NCBI GenBank assembly: GCA_014728185.1
Contig: WJMB01000151.1
Span: 1 to 31,069 of the forward strand
Length of the DNA stretch: 31,069 bases
From: Candidatus Coatesiibacteriota bacterium
GTDB lineage: Bacteria > RBG-13-66-14
Direction of reading: 5' to 3'
Positions 17,454-25,044 of the stretch are shown piece after piece. How positions within the stretch are numbered: the stretch's first letter is position 1; the number at the start of each line of letters is the position of its first letter. A program made the position numbers and the translations under genes. Under the pieces are notes generated by a model. That model saw only the letters and a list, made by a program, of their open reading frames with translations, ran no database searches and was not told the origin of the DNA.

Positions 17454-19496
17454 TCAACCGGCCTTGGCGGTCATCATGGCGACGAAGGTCTCGACGAGCT
17501 CGGGGTCGTAGCGTTTGCCGGCTTCGGCTTTGAGCTCCGCGAAGGCCTCATGGTTCGGCTTGGGCTGCTGGTAGCGGCGGCCCGAGACCATCGTGTCGTA
17601 GGAGTCGGCGATAGCCACCATGCGGGCGCCGAGGTGGATCTCGGCGCCGGAGAGGCCGTCGGGGTAGCCGCCGCCGTCGTAGCGTTCGTGATGCTGACGC
17701 ACCGTGGCCACGCAATCCTCCTCGAAGCCCAGGGCGGCCAGGATATCGGCGCCCACGGCCGGGTGGGTGTGGACCTGCTGGAGCTCCTCCTCCGAAAGAT
17801 TGACGGTGTCCTGCAGGGTGGCGTCGGCCAGGGTGGCGATCATGCCGACGTCGTGGAGAATTGCGCCGTAGACGATGGGCTGGATGCGCTTGCGTTCGAG
17901 ACCCAGCTTCTCGGCAAGTTGGGCCACGTAGCGGCTGACCCGTTCGGAGTGTCCCCGGGTGTAGGGGTCGCGGGCGTCGATGGCGGCGATCAGCCGCCGG
18001 ATGGTCTTGACGTTGTGCCCCTCGAGGCGCTGGAAGAGCCGGGCGTTCTCGAGGGCCACCGAGAGCTGCCGCGAGAGGGTCCACATCATCTGCAGATCCT
18101 CGGAATCGTAGCGCGAGCCGCCGATCTTTGGTCCCACGGCGACCAGGCCGAGGAAGTCCCGCGTGGTCGTCAGGCCGCAGACCATGGTCATCCCCAGCTC
18201 GGCCAGCCTCTCGGTCAGCCGGCCGTCCTCGTGCTCGGCCAGAGAGAGCAGCGGCAGGGGACGCTTGGCGGCCATCAGCAGCTTCTCCATCTTCGGCGGC
18301 AGCGGCGCCGAGAAGCCGGCGTCGCCGGTCTTGACGCCCTTGACCATCTGCAGGTTGAGACGGTTCTTCTCGACGAGGAAGGCCGCCCCGCCCGCCGCGG
18401 CGAGCTGGCCGATCAGCGTGATCAGGAAGGTGCCCAGCAGCTCCTTGGTGGCCCGGCTGGCCGTGAACTCCTGGGTGGCCGAGAAGATCGTCTTCAGCTC
18501 GACGGTCTTGCGGGCCAGTTTGCGGCCCGACTTGTCCAGCGCCCGCTTGGCCGCCGTGAGACGCTGTTGAACCTCGTCGAGTTCGTTGGCCAGCTCCGTG
18601 CGGTTGCGGTGGTAGGCGACGAACCAGTTGAGCATTTGGCCGAGCAGCGACAGCGCCTCGATCTCGCCCTCGACAATCGGGCTGGGTCCGAAACAGATGA
18701 AGCCGTAGATTCCCTCGTGGGTGCGCAGGCGCATGATCCCCTGGGTGCCGGCCAGGCGGATGCCGTCGAGCTCCTGACTGGGCGGCAGGTCGCGGCTCCA
18801 CTGGTGAAAGACCAGGAAGTCCTCACCGGCCTTGCTCAGATAGTCGATGAAGGGGCTGTCGGTGCGGATGCGGAAGCCGCTGCCCAGGCCCGGCCGCTGT
18901 CCGGCGATGGCCAGCGGGATGAAGGACCCCCGGCCGTCGCCGCCGAAGAGGGTCATCCAGGGGATCTTGAAGCGCGCCGTCACCGCCGCCAGCGCCGTAG
19001 AGAGCGGCTTGCTCTTGCCGTCGATGCCGTTGAGCATCATCGCGAACTCGAGGACGTCCGTCGAAGTCGACACCGATCGCAGCGGGACCTCCTCCTCGGG
19101 CTCCAGGCCGGCGAAGTCCGTCGTCGTCGTCGAGGTCTGGCGCAACCGCTTGAAGTGGCCCAGCGCCTCGTGGGTCGCCTCGAAGTTCTGGAAGTAATCC
19201 AGCAGGTCCAGGCTCTCGAAGACGCGGTGTATGCGCGGCGGCATCGCCACGAAGACCACGTCGCCTCCGGCGGCCCGGATCTCCTTGGCCACCGAGATGA
19301 AGGCCCCCACCCCGGCGCTGGAGATGAACTCCAGGTCCTCCATCACGAAGATGGTGCTGTAGGCCCCCTCGCCCAAACAGGCGTCAAAAAGGCGCTGGAT
19401 CCCCGTGGAACCCTGCACTCCCAGCATTCCGCCGATGCGGAATATCAACACGCCTTCCGAGGTTTTGTTAACCAGCTCGATCGTCAGCTCGCGCAC
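17454..19496 (-). CDS. STAS / GAF-like / HD-GYP signalling protein
   Basis: A 680-residue multidomain protein. Residues 1-115 are a STAS domain of the SpoIIAA/RsbV type, with the phosphorylatable serine region FISSAGVGAF (58-67; Ser59 aligns with the SpoIIAA site). About 140-295 is a sensor-like region of uncertain family, 300-335 a charged probable coiled coil, and about 338-488 a GAF domain. About 495-680 is an HD-GYP phosphodiesterase: HSERV (516-520), HDVG (548-551), HTHP (576-579), HHERYDGGGYPDGLSG (602-617). HD-GYP proteins degrade cyclic di-GMP (or related dinucleotides), and the metal-binding His/Asp set looks intact. No transmembrane segment was seen, so cytosolic. It starts 20 bases after the RsbW-like kinase gene, which would be expected to act on its STAS domain. 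It overlaps or abuts cobO. Confidence 0.92.
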   Translation of the reverse strand: MRELTIELVNKTSEGVLIFRIGGMLGVQGSTGIQRLFDACLGEGAYSTIFVMEDLEFISSAGVGAFISVAKEIRAAGGDVVFVAMPPRIHRVFESLDLLDYFQNFEATHEALGHFKRLRQTSTTTTDFAGLEPEEEVPLRSVSTSTDVLEFAMMLNGIDGKSKPLSTALAAVTARFKIPWMTLFGGDGRGSFIPLAIAGQRPGLGSGFRIRTDSPFIDYLSKAGEDFLVFHQWSRDLPPSQELDGIRLAGTQGIMRLRTHEGIYGFICFGPSPIVEGEIEALSLLGQMLNWFVAYHRNRTELANELDEVQQRLTAAKRALDKSGRKLARKTVELKTIFSATQEFTASRATKELLGTFLITLIGQLAAAGGAAFLVEKNRLNLQMVKGVKTGDAGFSAPLPPKMEKLLMAAKRPLPLLSLAEHEDGRLTERLAELGMTMVCGLTTTRDFLGLVAVGPKIGGSRYDSEDLQMMWTLSRQLSVALENARLFQRLEGHNVKTIRRLIAAIDARDPYTRGHSERVSRYVAQLAEKLGLERKRIQPIVYGAILHDVGMIATLADATLQDTVNLSEEELQQVHTHPAVGADILAALGFEEDCVATVRQHHERYDGGGYPDGLSGAEIHLGARMVAIADSYDTMVSGRRYQQPKPNHEAFAELKAEAGKRYDPELVETFVAMMTAKAG

Positions 19497-19516
19497 GCCG
19501 CTCCCGTCGTCGAGGT

Positions 19517-19942
19517 CTATCGCCGCTCGAGTTGTTTACGCATTTCCAATACATTATAGCCGTTCCGGCTGTAGCGTTCGATAACGTCCATCAGGCGTTC
19601 CATGATCATCAGGCCGAAACCGCCGTCGGCGCCGGTATCCACCAGCTCCTCGACCCCCGGGCTACGTCGCACCTCGGGCAGGAAGAACGGGCCGTCGTCG
19701 AAGATAAAAACCGTCAACTCGTCGGCGTCCACCCGCAGCTCGATGCGGATTTCCCGGCTCTCGTCGCCGTTGTAGGCGTGCTCGATCACGTTGGCGCAGC
19801 CCTCGTAGACAGCCAGCGTCACGTCGTCGACCACCCGGGACTCCAACTGGTGCAGCCGTCCGACCCGCTTGACGAAGTGGTTGATGTGCGCCAGGGACTC
19901 CACCCGCGAGCGGATCACGATGCTGTAGCCGTTCGTTCTCAT
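19517..19942 (-). CDS. RsbW/SpoIIAB-like serine kinase (anti-sigma-factor type ATPase)
   Basis: A 141-residue single HATPase_c domain protein. N-box: EGCANVIEHAY (47-57) with Glu47 and Asn51 for Mg-ATP. G1: FDDGP (81-85). G2-like lid region: GADGGFGLMIME (104-115). Size and motif spacing match the GHKL serine kinases that phosphorylate STAS-domain antagonists in partner-switching systems. The ATG at 19942 is preferred because the upstream 28 residues are Arg/Cys/Pro-rich and non-conserved in style; GTG at 19945 is an equally short alternative. The next gene begins with a STAS domain, its likely substrate. No sigma factor or PP2C phosphatase gene is in the window. A good sigma70-type promoter lies about 110-135 bases upstream. 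Confidence 0.88.
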   Translation of the reverse strand: MRTNGYSIVIRSRVESLAHINHFVKRVGRLHQLESRVVDDVTLAVYEGCANVIEHAYNGDESREIRIELRVDADELTVFIFDDGPFFLPEVRRSPGVEELVDTGADGGFGLMIMERLMDVIERYSRNGYNVLEMRKQLERR

Positions 19943-20050
19943 CACTCCATCATGCTTCCCACTCCGCCCACACCTTGTCGTCACACGGTGCGGCGGCCCG
20001 ATACAACGCGGTTCACCGTTTTTCAAGCAAAGGTAGTCTCTACAGTTTAA

Positions 20051-20079
20051 ATACTAGGAGGCTCAACCCGTAAAGTCAA
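20051..20079 (-). promoter_or_regulatory. Sigma70-type promoter for the kinase/HD-GYP/cobO operon
   Basis: On the minus strand: TTGACT, 17 bases, TAGTAT. The expected start near 20044 leaves a leader of about 100 bases before the kinase gene. It is divergent from the plus-strand promoter at 20164. Confidence 0.6.
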
Positions 20080-20163
20080 CGGCCGATCAAAGCCCCGAAG
20101 CGGGCCAAAAAGGGGAAATATACTTAAAACCCCACCAGCAGCGGTTTTTCAGTCATTTTTTCC

Positions 20164-20193
20164 TTGACATTCCCGCAAAGGCCCGTATATAGT
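20164..20193 (+). promoter_or_regulatory. Strong sigma70-type promoter with no nearby protein gene
   Basis: Perfect TTGACA, 18 bases, then TATAGT (TATATA at 16 bases overlaps). The first convincing gene downstream, HU, starts 779 bases after the -10 element. Confidence 0.65.
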
Positions 20194-20810
20194 ACATCTA
20201 CGTAAGGGGGGCCACCTAAAACCCCATATACCAACAATCCCCGGGAGCCGGTTTTGGGGGGCGCGTTCTCAGGCGAACCCCAGACAACAGAAGCGGTTCT
20301 GAAGTGGCGAGTAATACATAGACCGGCTTGGAAGCTGGATTTGGACGGCGATGAGCCGGCATGTCCCGGGAAGCATAACGGACTATCGTCGGGGATTGTA
20401 GCGGACTGCGGCACGGGACTGGCTTTAGACGCACTGGAACGTCAGGCCCCCGCAGCGGCACCGGAGGCAAAGCGGGAAGCCGCCCGATCATCGGCGCTGG
20501 AGCACTCGGCGGCAGGACGACAGCTCAGCGGCACCTCTCAGTGGCACCGGAGCCGAGAACCGCCGAACACGAGTCCAGCCGAACCGCCACAAGCCAAGCA
20601 GCCCGCCAAAACAGCTTGTCGACGCCAACCCGCCGTCGGGCTCGAACAAACAGGCGACAGCGACACCGCGAAGCCTCAAGCAATAGTCGGCGTTGATTCA
20701 TCAATCCATCCGCGACGCTGGATTATGCAACGGCCTCGAAGCTCAGGCCGTAGTCCACAACGACAACCAAGCAAGAGCGACGGTACTGTTTCATTTGTTA
20801 TCCGGCCTTA
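20194..20810 (+). other. Untranslated leader or non-coding RNA candidate upstream of HU
   Basis: About 600 bases following a strong promoter. The longest plus-strand frame (20254-20835) lacks the G/C third-position bias of the real genes, has no ribosome site and yields a Pro/Ala/Arg/Ser/Gln-rich sequence without domain character, so it was not accepted as a gene. The first part contains TAAAACCCCA, also present near 20125 ahead of the promoter. No match was seen to conserved cores of tmRNA, RNase P RNA or SRP RNA. It could be a long HU leader, an undescribed RNA or a decayed gene. Confidence 0.35.
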
Positions 20811-20838
20811 TTGGCACACACTATCAGGCGCATAGAGT
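20811..20838 (+). promoter_or_regulatory. Possible nearer promoter for HU
   Basis: TTGGCA, 16 bases, TAGAGT; the resulting leader would be about 125 bases. Weaker than the one at 20164 but placed where an HU promoter would be expected. Confidence 0.35.
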
Positions 20839-20971
20839 TCCCTCTATGTCACAGAGCAACCGTCGGCTCCGTATCTTCCGGCGGTGACGATCTCCCTCCA
20901 GCACAGCGGAGGGCGGATAGGCAAGATCCCACCGGCGCTCCGGCGCCAAAACCACCTACAAGGGGGATATC

Positions 20972-21244
20972 ATGACCAAGCAAGACCTCGTTGACCGCAT
21001 TGCCAACCAGACCGGTCTCACCAAGCGTCAGGCCACCAACTCTCTCTCCGCCGCCATCGACGGCATCAAGGACGCCCTCAGCCAGGGTGACCGCGTCACC
21101 CTCGTGGGCTTCGGCACCTTCTACGTCGCCGAGCGCAAGGCCCGCACCGGCCGCAACCCGCGGACCCAGGAAAAGATCAACATTCCGGCCCGCAACGTCC
21201 CCAACTTCCGTCCCGGCAAGGACCTCAAGGACCTGGTGGGCTAA
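20972..21244 (+). CDS. hup: HU-family DNA-binding protein
   Basis: A 90-residue histone-like protein that bends and compacts DNA, acting as a dimer in the nucleoid. It begins MTKQDLVDRIANQTGLTKRQ, has the helical dimerisation part (1-40), the core GDRVTLVGFGTFYVAER (39-55), and the DNA-binding arm GRNPRTQEKINIPA (60-73), with the Pro of the arm tip at 63 and FRPGKDLK near the C-terminus. The length is exactly that of the family. GGGGG lies 6 bases before the ATG. The pattern is HU rather than IHF. It is followed by an intrinsic terminator and appears to be a single-gene unit. Confidence 0.96.
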   Translation: MTKQDLVDRIANQTGLTKRQATNSLSAAIDGIKDALSQGDRVTLVGFGTFYVAERKARTGRNPRTQEKINIPARNVPNFRPGKDLKDLVG

Positions 21245-21270
21245 CGCGATTCAACAACGCGTTTACCCGA

Positions 21271-21297
21271 GGGGAGCCCCAATAGGCTCCCCTTATT
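21271..21297 (+). terminator. Intrinsic terminator of HU
   Basis: GGGGAGCC and GGCTCCCC form an 8-bp stem around six bases, followed by TTATT, 27 bases after the HU stop. Confidence 0.8.
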
Positions 21298-22289
21298 GAT
21301 ACCCCCGCGACGCTGGACGCCGGGCCGCCCGAGTATTATCTTGGAAAACGGTTTGTCCTGACCGCGAATCGACTTGTCCCGATTAGGTTTGTCTGATTTA
21401 CAGCGCCTCACCACCATCCGGGGCCACTCAACCGCCATCGGGCGCGACAGCCGCTCCACGCCCCCTCTCACACGGGCTCCGGCGAGAAGCCGATACCGAT
21501 CAACGGCTTGGAGCTTGGGATTGTCAGGCAAACTGTCTTACAGATTCCTTCCAGGAGCCGCAATAGAGCAGGGCATCATGTAACGTGATTGGACCAAATC
21601 AGGGCCGATAATGAAAAGTTACCCGAGCAGGCATTCGCTATTCGGGGGTGTCAGACTCCGATGCCGATACTGGTATGCGCAACCTTACCGCTTGATAATG
21701 AAGCGGTTATGAGTCGAGAGGCAATTAGTTGGTCGTTCATTGCCTGCAACTATACAGGGTAGGTTATCCACTAAGCAGGCCCCTTGCAGCCGCCACTTTT
21801 TTCCTGCTGATAAGTGACAAGCCCATTTGCTGCGGCACATGTATTATCAGCAGATCTCAATCGCAACCCGGACCGAACAGAGTAGACGATCCCTTCGATT
21901 AAAGTGGGCGTGATAATCCCTGCCAATTTTCTACGCTCTATCGTTGACTCTTCAAGATGAGATGCTGAGAGTAACGAAACCCCGGCCTCCGACGGCCCCG
22001 AAGACCGCCGAGGAGAGAGGGGAGCTAAATGCACTCTAATGCGGGCTATAGCTGAACGACTCCGCCCGCCCCCTCGTCGCGCCGCTTCCCGTCATTAGTC
22101 AGGGCGAAAGCGCACCAGACGCCACCGTTTTATTATCGCCGAGTGGGTGAAGCCGCTCCTTGCCGATAGAGCCCAGTTTAACAGATGGATCCGGAGGGTA
22201 GCCCGGCCGCGGAGCTGTCCGGTTTGCCCCAGCCGACCAATACGAATCGACTACACCAGATCAAGCGTTCTCAACCCCCAGGAGGTTCG
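21298..22289. other. Gene-free gap between HU and the flavoprotein gene
   Basis: About 1 kb. The centre is repeat copy E (21572-21893). The stretches 21298-21571 and 21894-22289 show no convincing gene. GTGATAATCCC at 21910-21920 matches the end of repeat family 2 in the minus orientation and may be a remnant. No strong promoter for the flavoprotein gene was found. An in-frame start at 22185 exists but lacks the usual protein N-terminus. Confidence 0.5.
21572..21893 (-). repeat. Intergenic repeat family 1, copy E (complete, about 322 bp, inverted)
   Basis: Read on the minus strand it begins GGGATCGTCTACTCTGTTCG and ends ...GATTTGGTCCAATCACG-TTACATGATGCC. It contains CTGCTGATAA and, 30-odd bases later, TTATCAGCAG, a perfect 10-bp inverted pair that could form a stem, then GTGGCGGCTGCAAGG, GTGGATAACC and GACTCATAACCGC. 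It also has GGCAAT...ATTGCC in the middle. Same length as copies A and C, opposite orientation. Confidence 0.8.
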
Positions 22290-23630
22290 ATGAAGGCCTA
22301 CGACGTCGTCGTCATCGGCGGTGGACCCGCCGGTTCGATAACCGCCGGAACCGCGGTCAGCTACTACCCGGACAAGAGCGTCCTGCTCGTCAAGGATCAT
22401 AAGCAGGGCATGGTTCCCTGCGGCATCCCCTACACCTTCCACGATATCGACGTCGACGGCAACATCGTCAAGCCCAAGGGCAAGCCTCCCTTCGATGTGC
22501 TGGTCGACACCGCCGAATCCCTGGACCTCGAGAGCCGCCGGATCAAGCTGGCCGGCGGCGAGGAGCTGGAGTATCAGCGCCTGGTCCTGGCCACGGGCTC
22601 GACGCCCAAGGTTCCCGGCTGGCTGCCCGGCCGCGACCTCGAGGGCGTCTTCTACGTCGAGAAGAGCGTGCCCAGCCTGCGCAAGGTCAACGAGATGGTT
22701 GCCGGCCGCAAGCGCGTGGTGATCATCGGCGGCGGTTTCATCGGTATCGAGGTCGCCGAGCAGCTCCGCAAGGACGGCCATGAGGTCACCGTCGTCGAGC
22801 TCCTGCCCCACGTTCTGGCCACGGCCTTTGACGACGAGTTCTGCGTCGAGGCCGAGGAGATCCTCGCGGGGATGGGCGTCGAGCTGGTCACCGGCGCCCG
22901 GGTCACCGAGATCATCGAAGGCGAGCCCCTAGCGGTCAAGCTGGAGGACGGCCGCGAGCTGCCCTGCGACGCCGTCGGCCTTTCGGTGGGCTACGCCCCC
23001 AACTCTAAGCTCGGCGTCGACGCCGGCATGAAGACCGGCCCCTACGGCGCCCTGGCCGTCGATGAGTACATGCGCACCTCGTCGCCCGGCGTCTTCGCCG
23101 TGGGCGACTGCTGCGAGCGCGTCCACTTCGCCACCCGGCGTCCCGTCCCGGTGATGCTGGCCAGCACCTCGACGGCGGAGGCCCGCCTGGCCGGCGCCAA
23201 CCTCTTCGAGCTGAAGATATCCAAGAGCGTCACCGGCACCATCGCCATCTTCTCCACCGCCTTCGGCGGGCGCACCTTCGCCGCCGCCGGCATCACCGAA
23301 CAGGAGGCCGCCCGCGAGGGCTTCGAGCTGGTCACCGCCGAGGCCGTCAGCCCGGACCACCATCCCGGCACCCTGCCCGGCACCGTCAAGCAGAAGGTCA
23401 AACTCATCGCCATGCGCGCCTCGGGCACCATCCTGGGCGCCCAGGCCTCCGGCGCCTCCAGCGTCGGCGAGCTGATCAACATGCTCGGTCTGGCCATCCA
23501 GCACAAGCTGACCGTCAGCGACCTGCTGACCTCGCAGATCGGCACCCATCCCCTGCTCACCGCGCCACCGACCACCTATCCGGTCACCAAGGCCGCCGAG
23601 CAGATCGTCAAGCGCACCGTCTGCGCCTGA
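22290..23630 (+). CDS. FAD/NAD(P)H oxidoreductase, CoA-disulfide reductase / NADH oxidase type
   Basis: A 446-residue flavoprotein. The start at 22290 has a perfect AGGAGG and gives the FAD motif MKAYDVVVIGGGPAGS directly at the N-terminus. The active-site VPCGIPY (42-48, Cys44) marks the single-cysteine class of disulfide reductases (CoA-disulfide reductase, NADH oxidase, NADH peroxidase, persulfide reductase). The NAD(P)H-binding VVIIGGGFIGIEVAEQL is at 143-159, the second FAD motif VFAVGDCCE at 268-276, and a C-terminal dimerisation domain follows (about 325-446; FSTAFGGRTFAAAGIT). There is no C-terminal rhodanese domain. Probable roles are thiol or oxygen/peroxide redox control; the substrate cannot be read from the sequence. 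Single gene with its own terminator. Confidence 0.9.
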   Translation: MKAYDVVVIGGGPAGSITAGTAVSYYPDKSVLLVKDHKQGMVPCGIPYTFHDIDVDGNIVKPKGKPPFDVLVDTAESLDLESRRIKLAGGEELEYQRLVLATGSTPKVPGWLPGRDLEGVFYVEKSVPSLRKVNEMVAGRKRVVIIGGGFIGIEVAEQLRKDGHEVTVVELLPHVLATAFDDEFCVEAEEILAGMGVELVTGARVTEIIEGEPLAVKLEDGRELPCDAVGLSVGYAPNSKLGVDAGMKTGPYGALAVDEYMRTSSPGVFAVGDCCERVHFATRRPVPVMLASTSTAEARLAGANLFELKISKSVTGTIAIFSTAFGGRTFAAAGITEQEAAREGFELVTAEAVSPDHHPGTLPGTVKQKVKLIAMRASGTILGAQASGASSVGELINMLGLAIQHKLTVSDLLTSQIGTHPLLTAPPTTYPVTKAAEQIVKRTVCA

Positions 23631-23646
23631 CACTGGACCGCATCTA

Positions 23647-23679
23647 AACGGGGGCGGGGCGCTCAACCCCGCCCTCGTT
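23647..23679 (+). terminator. Stem-loop after the flavoprotein gene
   Basis: AACG...GGGCGGGG, 7-base loop, CCCCGCCC...CGTT followed by TTC. The GGGCGGGG core is shared with the stem-loops at 11951 and 15302. Confidence 0.7.
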
Positions 23680-23760
23680 TCAATACGAAAGGACTATCGC
23701 TTGACTATCGCTTGGATGAGGATCGTCACATGCAGCTTATCGGTTGACAAGTAACATTTG

Positions 23761-23857
23761 GGGTTATGTACCCTGTTCGGACCGGTCTGTGATTGTATTC
23801 CGCTGATAATAGGCGTGTAGTGGCGGATATGCCTGTCACTCACTGGTCAAGAGTCAA
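23761..23857 (+). repeat. Intergenic repeat family 1, truncated copy F
   Basis: Only the first part is present: GTACCCTGTTCGGACCGG, TGATTGTATTCCGCTGATAA and GCCTGTCACT. Similarity stops near 23845 and a family 2 repeat begins at 23858, suggesting disruption of F by family 2; the missing 3' part was not found on the other side. Confidence 0.65.
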
Positions 23858-24237
23858 GGGATTATCACCTAATGCTGAACCAACGGAGAAGACTCAATAA
23901 AGAGAAGCATTTAGAACGGATGTGCCCATAAAACTACCACATGAGGGCCTTCAGCTCGACGGGCCAATGAGGTTTTACATATCAGCTAAAGCAGCTATTT
24001 GAATACATTTAGGCCCATTCTGTCTGGTAAGCCCGGGGGTAAATCAGGAGTCGCGACTAACCGACTCTCAGCGTCCTCTTGGAAGCGGCCGCTTCGGGCA
24101 AGCCTGATTTTCCGCCACCAGGCAACGCACGGACAACGACAGCTTGTGCAATTATAAAGCACACAATAACAAGCTATTAGCGATATATGACTGTTTAAAC
24201 AAGCATGATAATATTTTTAGTTACAACTGACCTCTGA
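23858..24237 (+). repeat. Intergenic repeat family 2, copy 1
   Basis: Begins GGGATTATCACCTAATGCTG; a clear inverted match to this end (GATAATATT) lies at about 24206-24216, and similarity to copy 2 may run on to GACCTCTGA at 24229-24237. Shared blocks: CAGCTCGAC, CATATC-GCTAAAGC-GCTA, AATCAGGAGTCGCG, CCGACTC-CAGCG, GCCACCAGGCAACGCA, CACA-AATAACAAGC, ATTAGCGATA. GAGTCG and CGACTC form a short stem retained in both copies. Confidence 0.7.
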
Positions 24238-24300
24238 TTATTAACATCGGTGAAGATCTCAACACCAGGCCGCCAATCGACCAACCCCATTCTCCAGGAC

Positions 24301-24329
24301 TTGCCCCGAGCTAGTTAAAGGGGTATAAT
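24301..24329 (+). promoter_or_regulatory. Sigma70-type promoter for the 24416 gene
   Basis: TTGCCC, 17 bases, perfect TATAAT; start of the coding region is 86 bases after the -10. A small CGGCCCCTTCGGGCCG hairpin (24361-24376) lies in the leader. Confidence 0.65.
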
Positions 24330-24415
24330 ATGTAATTCGTAGTTCAATACTTGGATCGCTCCGGCCCCTTCGGGCCGACGAGCTTCACTCGGTCACCATT
24401 TTCCGGAGGTCAACG

Positions 24416-24943
24416 ATGAACAAGCCGTCGATTTCTCGTCTAGCATTGATCGTCGTCGCGATCTGCGCCGTCGCCGCCGCGGCCGGACCCGCCGCCATGG
24501 GCGCAACGGCTAACTTCAACGCCCAGCTCCCCGGCGTTGCCGTCAGCGGCAAGCTGCCCGCCGGCTGGGCCCACGCCGCCGCGGCCAGCACCCCCAACAA
24601 GATCATCCTCAAGGGCCCCAACGGCGAAACGCTGACCATCACCCTGCTGCCGGCCGCCAAGGGCGTCGACGCCGCCCAGGCCGACAACCTCTGCAAGGAC
24701 AAGCTGGCCGACGCCGCCCGGGTGGCCAATGCCGGCAACCGGGTCACCAACGGCGGCAGCGGCGGAGTCTACTACTCGGCGCGCACCGTGGTCGGCACCG
24801 GTGACAAGGCCTACGCCGTGGGTGTGGCCGGTAACAACATCGCCGGTCTGCTGCTCGAGGTCAGCGTGCCCGCCGCGGGCATCAGCAACATCGAGGGAGT
24901 CATCAAGGGCGTGGTCGAGTCGTTGAAGATCACCGGCCGCTAA
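24416..24943 (+). CDS. Secreted protein of unknown function
   Basis: A 175-residue exported product with a signal peptide (MNKPSISRLALIVVAICAVAAAAGPAAMGA, cleavage probably near 28-32). The mature part has no cysteine pair or known catalytic motif. The pattern GVAVSGKLPAGWAHA...NKIILKGPNGETLTITLLPA... then a helical VDAAQADNLCKDKLADAARV stretch and GGVYYSARTVVGTGDKAYAVGVAG...LLLEVSVP resembles small PsbP/Mog1-like or DUF1795-like sandwich proteins, but only in outline. GGAGG lies 7 bases ahead of the ATG and a clean sigma70-type promoter and an intrinsic terminator bracket it, so it is probably a well-expressed single-gene unit. Confidence 0.82.
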   Translation: MNKPSISRLALIVVAICAVAAAAGPAAMGATANFNAQLPGVAVSGKLPAGWAHAAAASTPNKIILKGPNGETLTITLLPAAKGVDAAQADNLCKDKLADAARVANAGNRVTNGGSGGVYYSARTVVGTGDKAYAVGVAGNNIAGLLLEVSVPAAGISNIEGVIKGVVESLKITGR

Positions 24944-24960
24944 GCCGGATACAGCCGTAG

Positions 24961-24995
24961 CGACGGGCGGCCCCGGCCGCCCGTCGTCGTTTATT
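24961..24995 (+). terminator. Intrinsic terminator of the secreted protein gene
   Basis: CGACGGGCGGCC and GGCCGCCCGTCG form a 12-bp perfect stem with a 2-base loop (CC), followed by a T-rich tail (TCGTTTATT), 18 bases after the stop. Confidence 0.85.
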
Positions 24996-25009
24996 ATCCC
25001 CGACCGTGC

Positions 25010-25015
25010 TATAAT
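25010..25015 (+). promoter_or_regulatory. Possible -10 element for the metallophosphoesterase gene
   Basis: Perfect TATAAT 29 bases upstream of the ATG; the -35 region is poor and overlaps the preceding terminator tail. Confidence 0.4.
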
Positions 25016-25044
25016 CGCCGCGAACCCGAACCGGGCCGATAACC

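Noticed and set aside
17550..19559. Long plus-strand open frame (669 codons) opposite the HD-GYP gene
   Set aside because: Antisense shadow of a gene with intact STAS, GAF and HD-GYP motifs; composition shows no protein-like pattern.
20254..20835. Plus-strand frame of 193 codons upstream of HU
   Set aside because: No ribosome site, mixed third-position composition unlike neighbouring genes, low-complexity product; kept as possible RNA or decayed region instead.
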